A stretch of DNA of 16,665 nucleotides from an uncultured Collinsella sp. (GTDB lineage Bacteria > Actinomycetota > Coriobacteriia > Coriobacteriales > Coriobacteriaceae), in NCBI GenBank assembly GCA_902493915.1, contig CABUQY010000035.1, positions 1 to 16,665 of the forward strand. The letters are read 5' to 3'. Below are positions 1 to 9,082 of this stretch, piece by piece. Position 1 is the first letter of the stretch. The number at the start of each line of letters is the position of its first letter. The notes beneath the pieces were generated by a model, which was given only the letters and a program-made list of their open reading frames with translations, did no database searches and was not told the origin of the DNA. The translations under genes were made by a program, and so were the position numbers.

Positions 1-1053
1 CATGTAGTAGAAATCATCAGCCGGAAGTTTACCACCCACGGCGCTCGCGTCCGCGTCGGCCAGCATCTGCAGGTATCCGCCAAGCGCCGTCTTCATATCC
101 TTACCAGTCTGGCAGACGAGCATGCATCCGGGGATCGCCTTCTCGGCAATCGTGGCGTTGTCCACGATACCGGCATCGACTACGGCCTGCGCCCAGTCCG
201 TCGGCGCCGCGTTGACAGCCTTGACGCTCGCCTCGTGACAGCTCAAGAACTCCGCCACGGCCTCGGGATGCTCCTCGGCAAACGCGCGGCGCACCACGGT
301 CACGCCCGTCAGCAAGCGCGAACCCGTGTCGCCCGCCAGCTCGTCCCACACGTCGGTCAGACTCACCGGCGCCGACAGCTTGCCCTCGCTCTTGGCGATG
401 GCAGCGGTCTTGAACGGCTCGGGCAGCACGCCCACGGCAGACGGGTCGGCAAGCAGCGCCGAAAGTACCTCGGTGGGCTCGCTCTTAAACTCGAGCGTCA
501 CCTGACCGGTCAGGCCCGCGCGCTCCAGCAGATAGTTCATCACGTACTCCGGCGTGGTGCCCTTGCCCGTCATGTAGACGGTGTGACCCGCCAGGTCGCC
601 AAACGAGGTCACGCCCGCATCGCCCGTCACCACGTTCAGCACGCCCAGCGTGTTGATGTCGATGACCTGCACCGCGCCCTCGGTCTTGTTGTAGAGCACG
701 CTCGCCACGTTGGCCGGGACCAGCGCGATATCGACATCGCCCTGAATGACCTTGGGCACGATCTCGTCGGCGGCAGTGTTGATCGCAAAGTAGAACTCGT
801 TATCCGTGGCGCCCTCGTCCGCCTGGTCCATAAACTGCACCAGGCCAATCGACGTCGGCCCCTTGAGCGAGGCGACGTGCACCTCGACCGGCTCGACAGC
901 AGAACTGCCCGCAGCAGACCCGGCAGCCGAGCCCGCGGCGGACCCGGCACCGGCAGCCCCGCCGCCACAGCCCGCGAGCGCAAGCGACAGGGCGCCCGCG
1001 GCGAGCACCGAAGCAAACCCCCGGCGCGACATCTCAACATCAAAAGCGCGCAT
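1..1053 (-). CDS. ABC transporter solute-binding lipoprotein (NMT1/TauA/SsuA-like), 3' end cut by window edge
   Basis: Probable extracytoplasmic solute receptor of an ABC importer of the nitrate/sulfonate/thiamine-precursor (NMT1-like) class; the substrate cannot be told. In the sequence, a twin-arginine stretch (SRRGF, R10-R11) and a hydrophobic run lead to a lipobox LAGC with C29. A Gly/Ser/Ala-rich linker follows, then the mature domain with a KGPTSIGLV segment, a GDVDIALVPANVA segment and a late DDFYY segment. Family members usually end soon after such a segment, so only a few residues are probably missing. The ATG at 1053 is preferred because GAGGGG lies about 11 bases upstream; an ATG at 1032 (Met8) also fits the Tat signal but lacks a ribosome site. 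It starts two bases after the hydrogenase stop codon, so co-transcription and translational coupling are likely. The permease and ATPase genes would lie beyond the left edge. Confidence 0.82.
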   Translation of the reverse strand, partial: MRAFDVEMSRRGFASVLAAGALSLALAGCGGGAAGAGSAAGSAAGSAAGSSAVEPVEVHVASLKGPTSIGLVQFMDQADEGATDNEFYFAINTAADEIVPKVIQGDVDIALVPANVASVLYNKTEGAVQVIDINTLGVLNVVTGDAGVTSFGDLAGHTVYMTGKGTTPEYVMNYLLERAGLTGQVTLEFKSEPTEVLSALLADPSAVGVLPEPFKTAAIAKSEGKLSAPVSLTDVWDELAGDTGSRLLTGVTVVRRAFAEEHPEAVAEFLSCHEASVKAVNAAPTDWAQAVVDAGIVDNATIAEKAIPGCMLVCQTGKDMKTALGGYLQMLADADASAVGGKLPADDFYYM

Positions 1054-1055
1054 CG

Positions 1056-2867
1056 CTAGCACGCCCCCTCATTGGGCATCGACCAGGCGTGATGGTCGGT
1101 ATGCAGCAGCTCCTCGGCCAGCGGCGAGAGCGGCTCGCCCAAGAACTCGCGATAGCACGCCTGGACATCGGGATTCTCGTGCGAGAAGCGAATGTCCGCC
1201 TTCGCATCGAGGCCCCAGAGCACCTGGCCACGCTCGGCTGCCAGCTCACAGCCGTCGTGGATGGGCTGGCCGCCGCCACCGACGCAGCCGCCCGGGCACG
1301 CCATGACCTCAACGAAGTCATAGCTCACGCGGCCGTCGCGAATCGCGTCGAGCAGACGGGCGGCGTTGCCCAGCCCGTGCGCCACGGCGACGCGCGCCTT
1401 GGTACCATCGATATCGGCGACGGCTTCCTTCCAGCCGTCCAGGCCGCGCACATCGGTAAAGAAGTCGGCGTCGGGGTTCTTGCCCGTCACCAGGTAATAG
1501 GCCGAGCGCACGGCGGCCTCCATCACGCCGCCCGTGGCGCCAAAGATCACACCCGCGCCCGTGCCAAAGCCCAGCGGCGTATCGAGCGGCTCCTCAACCA
1601 GCGTATCCACGCTCACGTGGCTCGCGCGGATCATGCGCACCATCTCGCGCACCGTCAGCGCAACGTCCACATCGGGTGTGCCGTCCTCGCCCACCATGCT
1701 CGGCAGCGCGCACTCGGCCTTCTTGGCCGTGCACGGCATCACGGACACCACAAACAGACGCTCGGGCTCCACGCCCAGCACTTTGGCATAGTAGGTCTTG
1801 GCGATGGCGCCGAACATCTGCTGCGGCGACTTGGACGTAGACAGGCTGTCGACAAACTCCGGATAGCGGGCCTTCACAAAGCGCACCCAACCCGGGCAGC
1901 AGCTCGTAAACATGGGCAAGCCGCGGCTGTCACCCTCGCCCTTGGCGGCGGCGCCCAGGCGCTCGAGCAGCTCGGAGCCCTCCTCCATAATGGTGAGGTC
2001 GGCCGAGAAATCGGTATCGAACACGTACTCAAAGCCCACGCGACGCAGCGCACACGCCAGGCGCTCGACGGTGGCCGCCTCGCGCGGAATGCCGAGCTCC
2101 TCGCCCCAAGCGCTGCGCACGGCCGGCGCAATCTGCACCAGCACGATCTTGTCGGGATCGGCGAGAGCATCGAACACGGTCTCGGTATCGTCGCGCTCGC
2201 GCAGTGCGCCCGTCGGACAATGCGTAATGCACTGGCCGCACGCGACGCAATCGGTCTTGCCGATTGGCACGCGCCCGCGGGTACCCACGGCGGTATGCGT
2301 GGCACGGTTGGTCAGGTCCCAGATCCCTAGGCCCTGTACGCTCTCGCACACCTTAATGCAGCGCATGCATTTGATGCACTTGTCGTTTTCGCGGATGATG
2401 GGAAAATCGAAATCCCAGCCCTCGCCCGTCAAATGCCTTTGATACGGCAGATAGAAAATGCCCAGGTCATTGGCGATGGTCTGCAGGTTGCAGTTGCCGC
2501 TGCGCACGCAGCTCGTGCACTGCGAATCGTGCTGGGACAGCAGCAGCTGCACGTTGGTGCGACGGGCTTCGCGCGCCTTGGGGCTGTTGGTGTGGACCAC
2601 CATGCCGTCGAGCACGTAGTTGTTGCAGGCGGCAACCAGCTGGTCGCAGCCCTCAACCTCGACCACGCACACGCGGCAACCGCCGATCTCGTTTAGATCG
2701 CGCAGGTAGCACAGGGTAGGAATCTGAATGCCGACGGACTTGGCTGCGTCCAGGATCGTGGTGTGCTCGGGAACCACGACCTCGCAATTATCGATAGTAA
2801 GCTTGACCATATTGTGCGCTCCGTTTTCGGTGTTGTCGCTGACGGTGGTTTTGTTGGGCTCTACCAT
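1056..2867 (-). CDS. hydA: [FeFe] hydrogenase catalytic subunit with N-terminal ferredoxin-like domains (603 aa)
   Basis: Cytoplasmic enzyme interconverting H2 with protons and electrons. Domains in order: a plant-type 2Fe-2S domain (C53, C64, C67, C81); a His-ligated 4Fe-4S motif (H113, C117, C120, C126); two 4Fe-4S ferredoxin motifs (C164/167/170/174 and C207/210/213/217); then the H-cluster domain. All three H-cluster signatures are intact: TSCCPGW at 321-327 (C323 proton relay, C324 ligand), MPCTAKKAE at 377-385, and MACPGGCVGGGGQP at 522-535 (C524, C528). A small-subunit-like tail (YREFLGEPL, then ELLHT) closes it. The ATG at 2867 is chosen because GGAGG lies 8 bases upstream and it overlaps the upstream stop as ATGGTAG; an alternative ATG at 2810 also has a GGAG. 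The partner gene points to HydDB group A2 (glutamate-synthase-linked). The maturases HydE, HydF and HydG are not in the window. Confidence 0.96.
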   Translation of the reverse strand: MVEPNKTTVSDNTENGAHNMVKLTIDNCEVVVPEHTTILDAAKSVGIQIPTLCYLRDLNEIGGCRVCVVEVEGCDQLVAACNNYVLDGMVVHTNSPKAREARRTNVQLLLSQHDSQCTSCVRSGNCNLQTIANDLGIFYLPYQRHLTGEGWDFDFPIIRENDKCIKCMRCIKVCESVQGLGIWDLTNRATHTAVGTRGRVPIGKTDCVACGQCITHCPTGALRERDDTETVFDALADPDKIVLVQIAPAVRSAWGEELGIPREAATVERLACALRRVGFEYVFDTDFSADLTIMEEGSELLERLGAAAKGEGDSRGLPMFTSCCPGWVRFVKARYPEFVDSLSTSKSPQQMFGAIAKTYYAKVLGVEPERLFVVSVMPCTAKKAECALPSMVGEDGTPDVDVALTVREMVRMIRASHVSVDTLVEEPLDTPLGFGTGAGVIFGATGGVMEAAVRSAYYLVTGKNPDADFFTDVRGLDGWKEAVADIDGTKARVAVAHGLGNAARLLDAIRDGRVSYDFVEVMACPGGCVGGGGQPIHDGCELAAERGQVLWGLDAKADIRFSHENPDVQACYREFLGEPLSPLAEELLHTDHHAWSMPNEGAC

Positions 2868-4693
2868 TCCAGGTTCCTCCCTCCGCGGAACGCGCCAAAG
2901 CCAAAGTGGTCGCAGCGCAGGCAGCGGCTCGCCTCCTGGCGCGCCTCCTGCTCGGTGAGACCCTGCTCGACCAGATTCCAATCGTGAATGCGCTCGCCGG
3001 CCTCGCGCTCGCCCAGCTCGCAGCGGCCGCACTCGTGCTTGCCCTTAAACTGGACGGTCGGCAGCTCCACGTCGAGCTTGATCTTGTGGTCGAAGCCCAG
3101 ATAGCGGTCGATGTTTGCCGAAGCCACGCGGCCGGCATTGATGGCGCGGATGACGGTAGCGGGGCCGGTCTGGCAGTCGCCGCCGCTAAAGAGGCCATCG
3201 AAGTTGGGCACGGCACCGTCCGAATCGGTGACCACGCAGCCCCACTTGCAGGCAATGCCCACCTCCTCAAACGGTTTGGAATCGATGTCTTGGCCAATGG
3301 CGACGAACACGCGCTCGCAGGGGATGACGTGCTCGGGCGTGGCGGCGGCACGCGGAGCCGGACGACCGCGGCGGGGCTCGCCGATAATCTGCGGCTGCAC
3401 GCGCAGGCCGTTCACGCGACCGTCCTCGCCCGTCTCGATGGCGAGCGGGGCTGTCAGCTCCAGCACTTCGCAGCCCTCGGCCTGGGCACCGGCGATCTCG
3501 GCATCCTGGGCCGTCATATCGCAGATGCGACGGCGGTAGACGATGCTTACCTTTTCGGCACCGCAGCGCACGGCAGAGCGTGCCACGTCCATGGCAACGT
3601 TGCCGCCGCCGATGACGCACACGCGCTGGCCGCTTAGGTCGGGCAGCTCGTCATCACCGATGGCACGCAGCATCTTGACGGCCGACTCAACGCCGGGCGC
3701 CTCTTCGCCCGGAAGGCCGAGCTTCTTGTCGCTGTGGGCACCGATGGCTAGGTAGACGGCATCGAACTCGTCGCGTAGACGGGCGAGCTCCTCGCCGTTC
3801 ACGGAGTGGTCGAGTTCCACATCGATGCCGGCGCTCATGATCCAGTCGATCTCGGCCTGCAGGCGCTCGCGTGGCAGACGATAGCTGGGGATTCCGTAGC
3901 GCAGCATGCCACCCAGGTGGTGGCGCTGCTCAAAAATGGTCACCTTGTGGCCCATCACGGCCAGGTAGTAGGCGCAAGAAAGACCGGCCGGGCCGCCGCC
4001 GATCACGGCGACGCGCTTACCAGTGTTGTCCACTACATGTGGCTTGTGGTCGTTGAGGTCGCTATGCTCAACGGCAAACCGCTTGAGGGCAAGGATGTTC
4101 ATGGGGTCGTCGACCATGCCACGGCGACAGTGCATCTCGCAGGGATGCTCGCACACCAGGCCGCAGACGAGCGGAAGCGGATTGTTCTTGCGGATGACCT
4201 TGACGGCATCGGCATAGCGGCCGGCCTCAACGAGCGAAATGTACCCGGGAATGTCGACGTGCGCCGGGCAGCCTGAGACGCACGGGACACGGGTCTCGCG
4301 GTCAAAGCCGCAGGAGTGCTCACGAATGTGGTGCTCAAAGTCGTCGCGGAAGCCGCGAATGGCCGTGAGCGCCATGGCGCCGGCCTCGTAGCCGATGGCG
4401 CAGTCGCTCGAAAGGTAGATGGTGCGGGCCGTGCGCTCAATAAGGTTGAGCGTGGACTCATCGGCGCGCCCTTCGAGCACATCGGCGAGCAGGTCGCTCA
4501 GCGCGCTCAGGCCCACGCGGCAGGGCGTGCACTTGCCGCAGCTCTGGGTGGAGCACAGGTTGACGAGCGCTGCCGTAAACTCAACGGGACACGGAGCGAG
4601 CGAACTCACCGCCAGACGACGTCCGAGCGCATCGTGCAGGTCGTCCATGACGGCCTGAGCGTGGCTGCGTTCCATTACATGCAGTCGAGCCAT
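2861..4693 (-). CDS. NuoF-type FeS domain fused to GltD-like FAD/NAD(P)H oxidoreductase, hydrogenase partner (610 aa)
   Basis: Probable electron-transfer partner of the hydrogenase, moving electrons between NAD(P)H and FeS clusters. Residues 1-125 match only the C-terminal 4Fe-4S part of NuoF/HydB (C52, C55, C58 in SCGKCTPC; C98 in SSDCAIG); the FMN/NADH domain is absent. Residues 135-535 match the glutamate synthase small subunit: cysteines C138, C142, C177, C181, C185 and C189, an FAD site GGGPAG at 232-237, and a second nucleotide site GGGNVA at 362-367 followed by YRRR. The tail adds two further pairs, C555/C558 and C591/C594. The ATG at 4693 is chosen because GAGAGGGG lies just upstream; a GTG at 4708 and an ATG at 4675 are alternatives. 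No glutamate synthase large subunit is nearby, so a role in glutamate synthesis is doubtful. The 7-base overlap with hydA implies one operon. Which cofactor it uses, and whether it bifurcates electrons, are inference. Confidence 0.9.
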   Translation of the reverse strand: MARLHVMERSHAQAVMDDLHDALGRRLAVSSLAPCPVEFTAALVNLCSTQSCGKCTPCRVGLSALSDLLADVLEGRADESTLNLIERTARTIYLSSDCAIGYEAGAMALTAIRGFRDDFEHHIREHSCGFDRETRVPCVSGCPAHVDIPGYISLVEAGRYADAVKVIRKNNPLPLVCGLVCEHPCEMHCRRGMVDDPMNILALKRFAVEHSDLNDHKPHVVDNTGKRVAVIGGGPAGLSCAYYLAVMGHKVTIFEQRHHLGGMLRYGIPSYRLPRERLQAEIDWIMSAGIDVELDHSVNGEELARLRDEFDAVYLAIGAHSDKKLGLPGEEAPGVESAVKMLRAIGDDELPDLSGQRVCVIGGGNVAMDVARSAVRCGAEKVSIVYRRRICDMTAQDAEIAGAQAEGCEVLELTAPLAIETGEDGRVNGLRVQPQIIGEPRRGRPAPRAAATPEHVIPCERVFVAIGQDIDSKPFEEVGIACKWGCVVTDSDGAVPNFDGLFSGGDCQTGPATVIRAINAGRVASANIDRYLGFDHKIKLDVELPTVQFKGKHECGRCELGEREAGERIHDWNLVEQGLTEQEARQEASRCLRCDHFGFGAFRGGRNLEW

Positions 4694-4905
4694 AAGATCC
4701 CCTCTCACATGGCAGCCCGGAGGCGAGGCCGGGCGAAATTGCTACACGCAACACACTGACCTATAAAGTTGTTTGGCAGCAACACGGTTCGGCAGGCGGT
4801 ATGAAACGTCGTCCTCAGCGGTGAAATAGAACATTACCGCAGATAAATGCCATATTTGATAAAACGCGTTACCCACAATGCGGCACTTGGGGACATTCCT
4901 CACTC

Positions 4906-4936
4906 TGGTGCATCGTGGACAGGTTTGTTTGCACCA
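4906..4936. repeat. REP-like inverted element, copy 1 (TGGTGCA...TGCACCA)
   Basis: TGGTGCA at 4906-4912 and TGCACCA at 4930-4936 are perfect inverted arms 17 bases apart. The inner part, GGACAGGTTTGTTTGCACCA, closely resembles the left arm of the better preserved palindrome at 14808-14854. A further fragment, TTGGGGACA, lies upstream at about 4888-4896. I read this as a degenerate member of the same repeat family. Confidence 0.6.
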
Positions 4937-4943
4937 ATCATGA

Positions 4944-5009
4944 GTTGCGGTGAAATAGGGACTGAAAAAGCCGCTCAAAAGGGCAAAACAGTCCGTATTC
5001 CACCGCAAC
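4944..5009. repeat. Long inverted repeat, 21-bp arms with 2 mismatches
   Basis: Arm 4944-4964 (begins GTTGCGGTGAAATAG) pairs with arm 4989-5009 (ends CCACCGCAAC) at 19 of 21 positions, around a 24-base A-rich loop. No T-run follows on either strand, so it does not look like an intrinsic terminator. It sits exactly between the two REP-like halves at 4906-4936 and 5020-5050, which suggests a composite intergenic element. Confidence 0.75.
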
Positions 5010-5019
5010 TTCAAGACGT

Positions 5020-5050
5020 TGGCGCAGATTAACCTGACCTCTTTGCACCA
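5020..5050. repeat. REP-like inverted element, copy 2 (TGGCGCA...TGCACCA)
   Basis: TGGCGCA at 5020-5026 and TGCACCA at 5044-5050 are again 17 bases apart, the same geometry as copy 1. The inner GCAGATTAACCTG matches GCAGATTGACCTG in the right arm of the palindrome near 14838-14850. The 3' edge touches the helicase terminator. Confidence 0.55.
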
Positions 5051-5083
5051 AAAAGGGCCCTGAGCATAGTCTGCTCGGGGCCC
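5050..5083 (-). terminator. Rho-independent terminator of the DEAD-box helicase gene
   Basis: Read on the minus strand, GGGCCC-C-GAGCA pairs with TGCTC-A-GGGCCC (plus-strand arms 5055-5066 and 5072-5083) around a 5-base loop. A run of five T residues follows (plus-strand A run 5050-5054). It lies 34 bases after the helicase stop codon, in the expected place and orientation. Confidence 0.88.
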
Positions 5084-5116
5084 TAACTCGTCTCGCCTTA
5101 CCGCGCGACGTGTATG

Positions 5117-7360
<2,244 letters not shown>

Positions 7361-7630
7361 ATGTTGTTGTTCCTTATCTGCACGCGCAATGGGCACGGCA
7401 TGCGGCCGCGCGGGCGTGCTTGGTAGTGCGCTAATACATACAAAAACGGGTGCGCACAGAGAGGACGTTGCTCAGCACGCTGGCGATCGCTTTGGCAGCC
7501 CTATCACGCGCCGTCCAGACGCAGCAGCTCTAAGCGATGGAGCAGATTCGCCGCCGGTTAGTATACCCGTGCTTCGCATGCCCCCACGTAAACCACAGAT
7601 GACGAGGCGGACGGGGCGGGCCTGGCTGAT
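7361..7630. other. Upstream region of the helicase gene, no gene seen
   Basis: No gene is visible. It probably carries the promoter and leader of the minus-strand helicase gene. A minus-strand TATACT (plus 7560-7565) could be a -10 box giving a leader of about 200 bases, but there is no good -35 match. A small inverted repeat, GTGCGC at 7426-7431 with GCGCAC at 7452-7457, lies nearer the gene. The rest is unremarkable. Confidence 0.4.
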
Positions 7631-7770
7631 TGTCTCAATCTGTAACATCTACAGGGCAAATCTTCCTCTACGTGTTACAGATCGAGACAAACGGTCGACA
7701 CGGCTCACAAACGTCTCAATCTGTAACAGTTAACGAGTAAAATCGGCCCTAATTGTTATAGATCAAGACA
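7631..7770. repeat. Palindromic repeat array A: two 59-bp units, 81-bp period
   Basis: Unit A1 (7631-7689) has arms TGTCTCAATCTGTAACA and TGTTACAGATCGAGACA around a 25-base centre. Unit A2 (7712-7770) has arms CGTCTCAATCTGTAACA and TGTTATAGATCAAGACA, again around 25 bases. The spacer between units is 22 bases. Arms are conserved while centres and spacers differ. The same family recurs at 11209-11588. It lies between the divergent helicase and FHA genes. Function unknown. Confidence 0.93.
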
Positions 7771-7835
7771 GAGGGGGATTTCCGTTCAATCCAAACCAAA
7801 TCTCTCGGTCTTCCTGCAATTTCGAACATGTGGCC

Positions 7836-7841
7836 TATAAT
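7836..7841 (+). promoter_or_regulatory. Possible -10 box (TATAAT) for the FHA gene
   Basis: A consensus TATAAT lies about 108 bases before the GTG start of the FHA gene, in an AT-rich stretch. No good -35 hexamer lies 16-18 bases upstream, so this is a weak call. Confidence 0.3.
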
Positions 7842-7948
7842 GTTGCTTTGGTTACGCTATATATTGCGCAACCATTTAATACGTCGCCCACCGGGGGCCA
7901 TTAATTCCTATCGCCATATTGGCTAGGAAGCAATCAAAGGAGGTATCC

Positions 7949-8911
7949 GTGGCAGCAGAGACGCCTTGCTCGGTCCTCTATAACGATATTCGCTCGTTCG
8001 GCGGTCTTAAACATCTCGAGATCGCCCGAATGCTCATCAATGGAAACTCCTATCTCGGCAGTACCCTGCTCGAGAAATGCTCTTCCAACCGCTCGTATCT
8101 CACCCGTTACATCGTCCATCGCAAGCCTGACCAGTGCGCGCCCGCCATCTACAGCGACTTTACCGTCACCACGCTCAACCTTTCCGCGGCAATCTGCAGC
8201 AAGCTCGGCGGCGGCGAGTCCGCCTATCAGGCAATCGCCGAGCACTATCGCGGTCCGGCCGCCAACGAAATGATGTCGGCTCTCGCCAGCTACAAGCTGG
8301 ACAGCCGCCTATATGCAAATGCCCTCAATCGCATCGACAACTTTGACGGCAATGCCGTGCGCGAGAAAAGCACGCTTTACCTTATGCTCTTTGTGGCAAC
8401 GGGGGCGCTCGCCGATCCCGTTCAGGGCGTGGCCACCGTCGAGCGCTTTTGCGACAGCAAGACGGGCGGGCACTTTGGCACCACCGAAACTACCGTCGGA
8501 CGTGGCTTTATGAGCAGCCTGGAGCAGCCGCACACCGTCGCTCCCAACCTCGGTCTGCTCAGAACCCATGCCGACAACTGCGCCGACATGCAAATCCATC
8601 CCCTCACACGCGATCCGCGCGGCACCGTGATTGGTTCTTTGCCCAAAACCTCGCCCAGCATCACCGATGTAGGCGCCGACGCCTCGCGCGAGCATCTTCG
8701 TATTTGGCTCGAGGGTGAGCACTGGTACGCCCAGGGCCTTGGATCGACCAACGGCACAGTGCTCGAATCGGGCGCGGGCGACGGCGATATTGTGATTGAG
8801 CCGCCGCGCGACCAACGCGAACCCGGCAAAGTCTATCCCCCCGTGGAAATCGCCAACAGCGACAGGCTCCATCTGGGTCTCTACACGACATTCCTTGTCA
8901 TTGTGGACTAG
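7949..8911 (+). CDS. FHA-domain protein (320 aa), partner of the adjacent Ser/Thr kinase
   Basis: Probable phosphothreonine-reading adaptor. The C-terminal part (about 217-318) fits a forkhead-associated domain: a beta-rich segment RGTVIGS, then SREH at 246-249, WYAQGLGSTNGT at 259-270 with the typical S/T-N-G-T turn, and a final hydrophobic strand. The first 200 residues are not recognised; they look mainly alpha-helical and soluble, with no signal peptide or membrane segment. GTG 7949 is chosen because AAAGGAGG (7936-7943) lies 5 bases upstream; the frame opens earlier at a TTG (7919), but that would put the ribosome site inside the gene. The next gene on the same strand is a membrane Ser/Thr kinase, so this protein is a likely substrate or docking partner. 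A hairpin right after the stop suggests the two may be transcribed partly independently. Confidence 0.85.
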   Translation: MAAETPCSVLYNDIRSFGGLKHLEIARMLINGNSYLGSTLLEKCSSNRSYLTRYIVHRKPDQCAPAIYSDFTVTTLNLSAAICSKLGGGESAYQAIAEHYRGPAANEMMSALASYKLDSRLYANALNRIDNFDGNAVREKSTLYLMLFVATGALADPVQGVATVERFCDSKTGGHFGTTETTVGRGFMSSLEQPHTVAPNLGLLRTHADNCADMQIHPLTRDPRGTVIGSLPKTSPSITDVGADASREHLRIWLEGEHWYAQGLGSTNGTVLESGAGDGDIVIEPPRDQREPGKVYPPVEIANSDRLHLGLYTTFLVIVD

Positions 8912-8912
8912 C

Positions 8913-8945
8913 ACGGACAGCGATCGGAAGACGGTCGCCGTCCGT
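8913..8945 (+). terminator. Hairpin directly after the FHA gene, weak terminator candidate
   Basis: ACGGACAGCGATC (8913-8925) pairs with GGTCGCCGTCCGT (8933-8945) with one mismatch and one G-T pair, around a 7-base loop, one base after the FHA stop codon. The sequence after it is pyrimidine-rich (CTTTCGTCTTCT) but not a true T-run, so it may terminate only in part or act as an mRNA-stabilising hairpin. Confidence 0.5.
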
Positions 8946-8989
8946 CTTTCGTCTTCTACCTTCTGCGTCGTAAACGACAATACTCAGCG

Positions 8990-9050
8990 GTACACGTGAG
9001 CAGTGCGGCTATCATGGTACTTTACCGATATCCGCACTGCTCACGTGTAC
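8990..9050. repeat. Perfect 19-bp-arm inverted repeat between the FHA and kinase genes
   Basis: GTACACGTGAGCAGTGCGG (8990-9008) and CCGCACTGCTCACGTGTAC (9032-9050) are exact reverse complements. The stem continues past one mismatch with TATC/GATA, leaving a 13-base loop. It ends 32 bases before the kinase start codon. There is no T-run. It could be an operator, an attenuator or an inserted palindromic element. Confidence 0.85.
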
Positions 9051-9082
9051 GCGCGGCAACCCATGCCAGACAAAGGAACGCC

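Larger units (their letters stand above)
4694..5049. other. Gene-free, repeat-rich gap between the hydrogenase operon and the helicase terminator
   Basis: I see no credible gene here. The gap must hold the promoter of the hydrogenase operon (minus strand), but I find no convincing -35/-10 pair. It has lower GC than its flanks. The word GCGGTGAAATAG occurs twice, at 4818-4829, where it forms a small hairpin closing with ACCGC at 4836-4840, and at 4947-4958 inside a long inverted repeat. Two REP-like half elements lie at 4906-4936 and 5020-5050. The 90-codon open frame at 4742-5014 (minus) has unbiased codons and crosses these repeats, so I do not call it a gene. Confidence 0.6.

Noticed and set aside
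1089..2330. 413-codon open frame on the plus strand opposite the hydrogenase
   Set aside because: Arg/His/Gly-rich shadow product with no domain; the minus-strand frame encodes a complete hydrogenase.
2868..3032. Longer hydrogenase start inside the upstream gene
   Set aside because: It would overlap the GltD-like coding region by 170 bases in another frame; the ATG at 2867 has GGAGG at the right spacing.
2861..4693. The GltD-like gene as glutamate synthase small subunit (gltD)
   Set aside because: No gltB neighbour; the NuoF-type FeS domain, four-cysteine tail and 7-base overlap with hydA point to a hydrogenase partner.
4742..5014. 90-codon open frame in the gap before the hydrogenase operon
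   Set aside because: It runs across the inverted repeat and REP-like half, has no ribosome site or codon bias, and no recognisable product.
7361..7948. tRNA or other known structural RNA in the gap
   Set aside because: No cloverleaf with a TTCRANY-type T-loop was seen; apart from the two palindromes the gap looks plain.
8996..9082. Upstream start for the kinase
   Set aside because: The extra residues come from the 8990-9050 palindrome and lack a ribosome site; the ATG at 9083 has AAAGGA.
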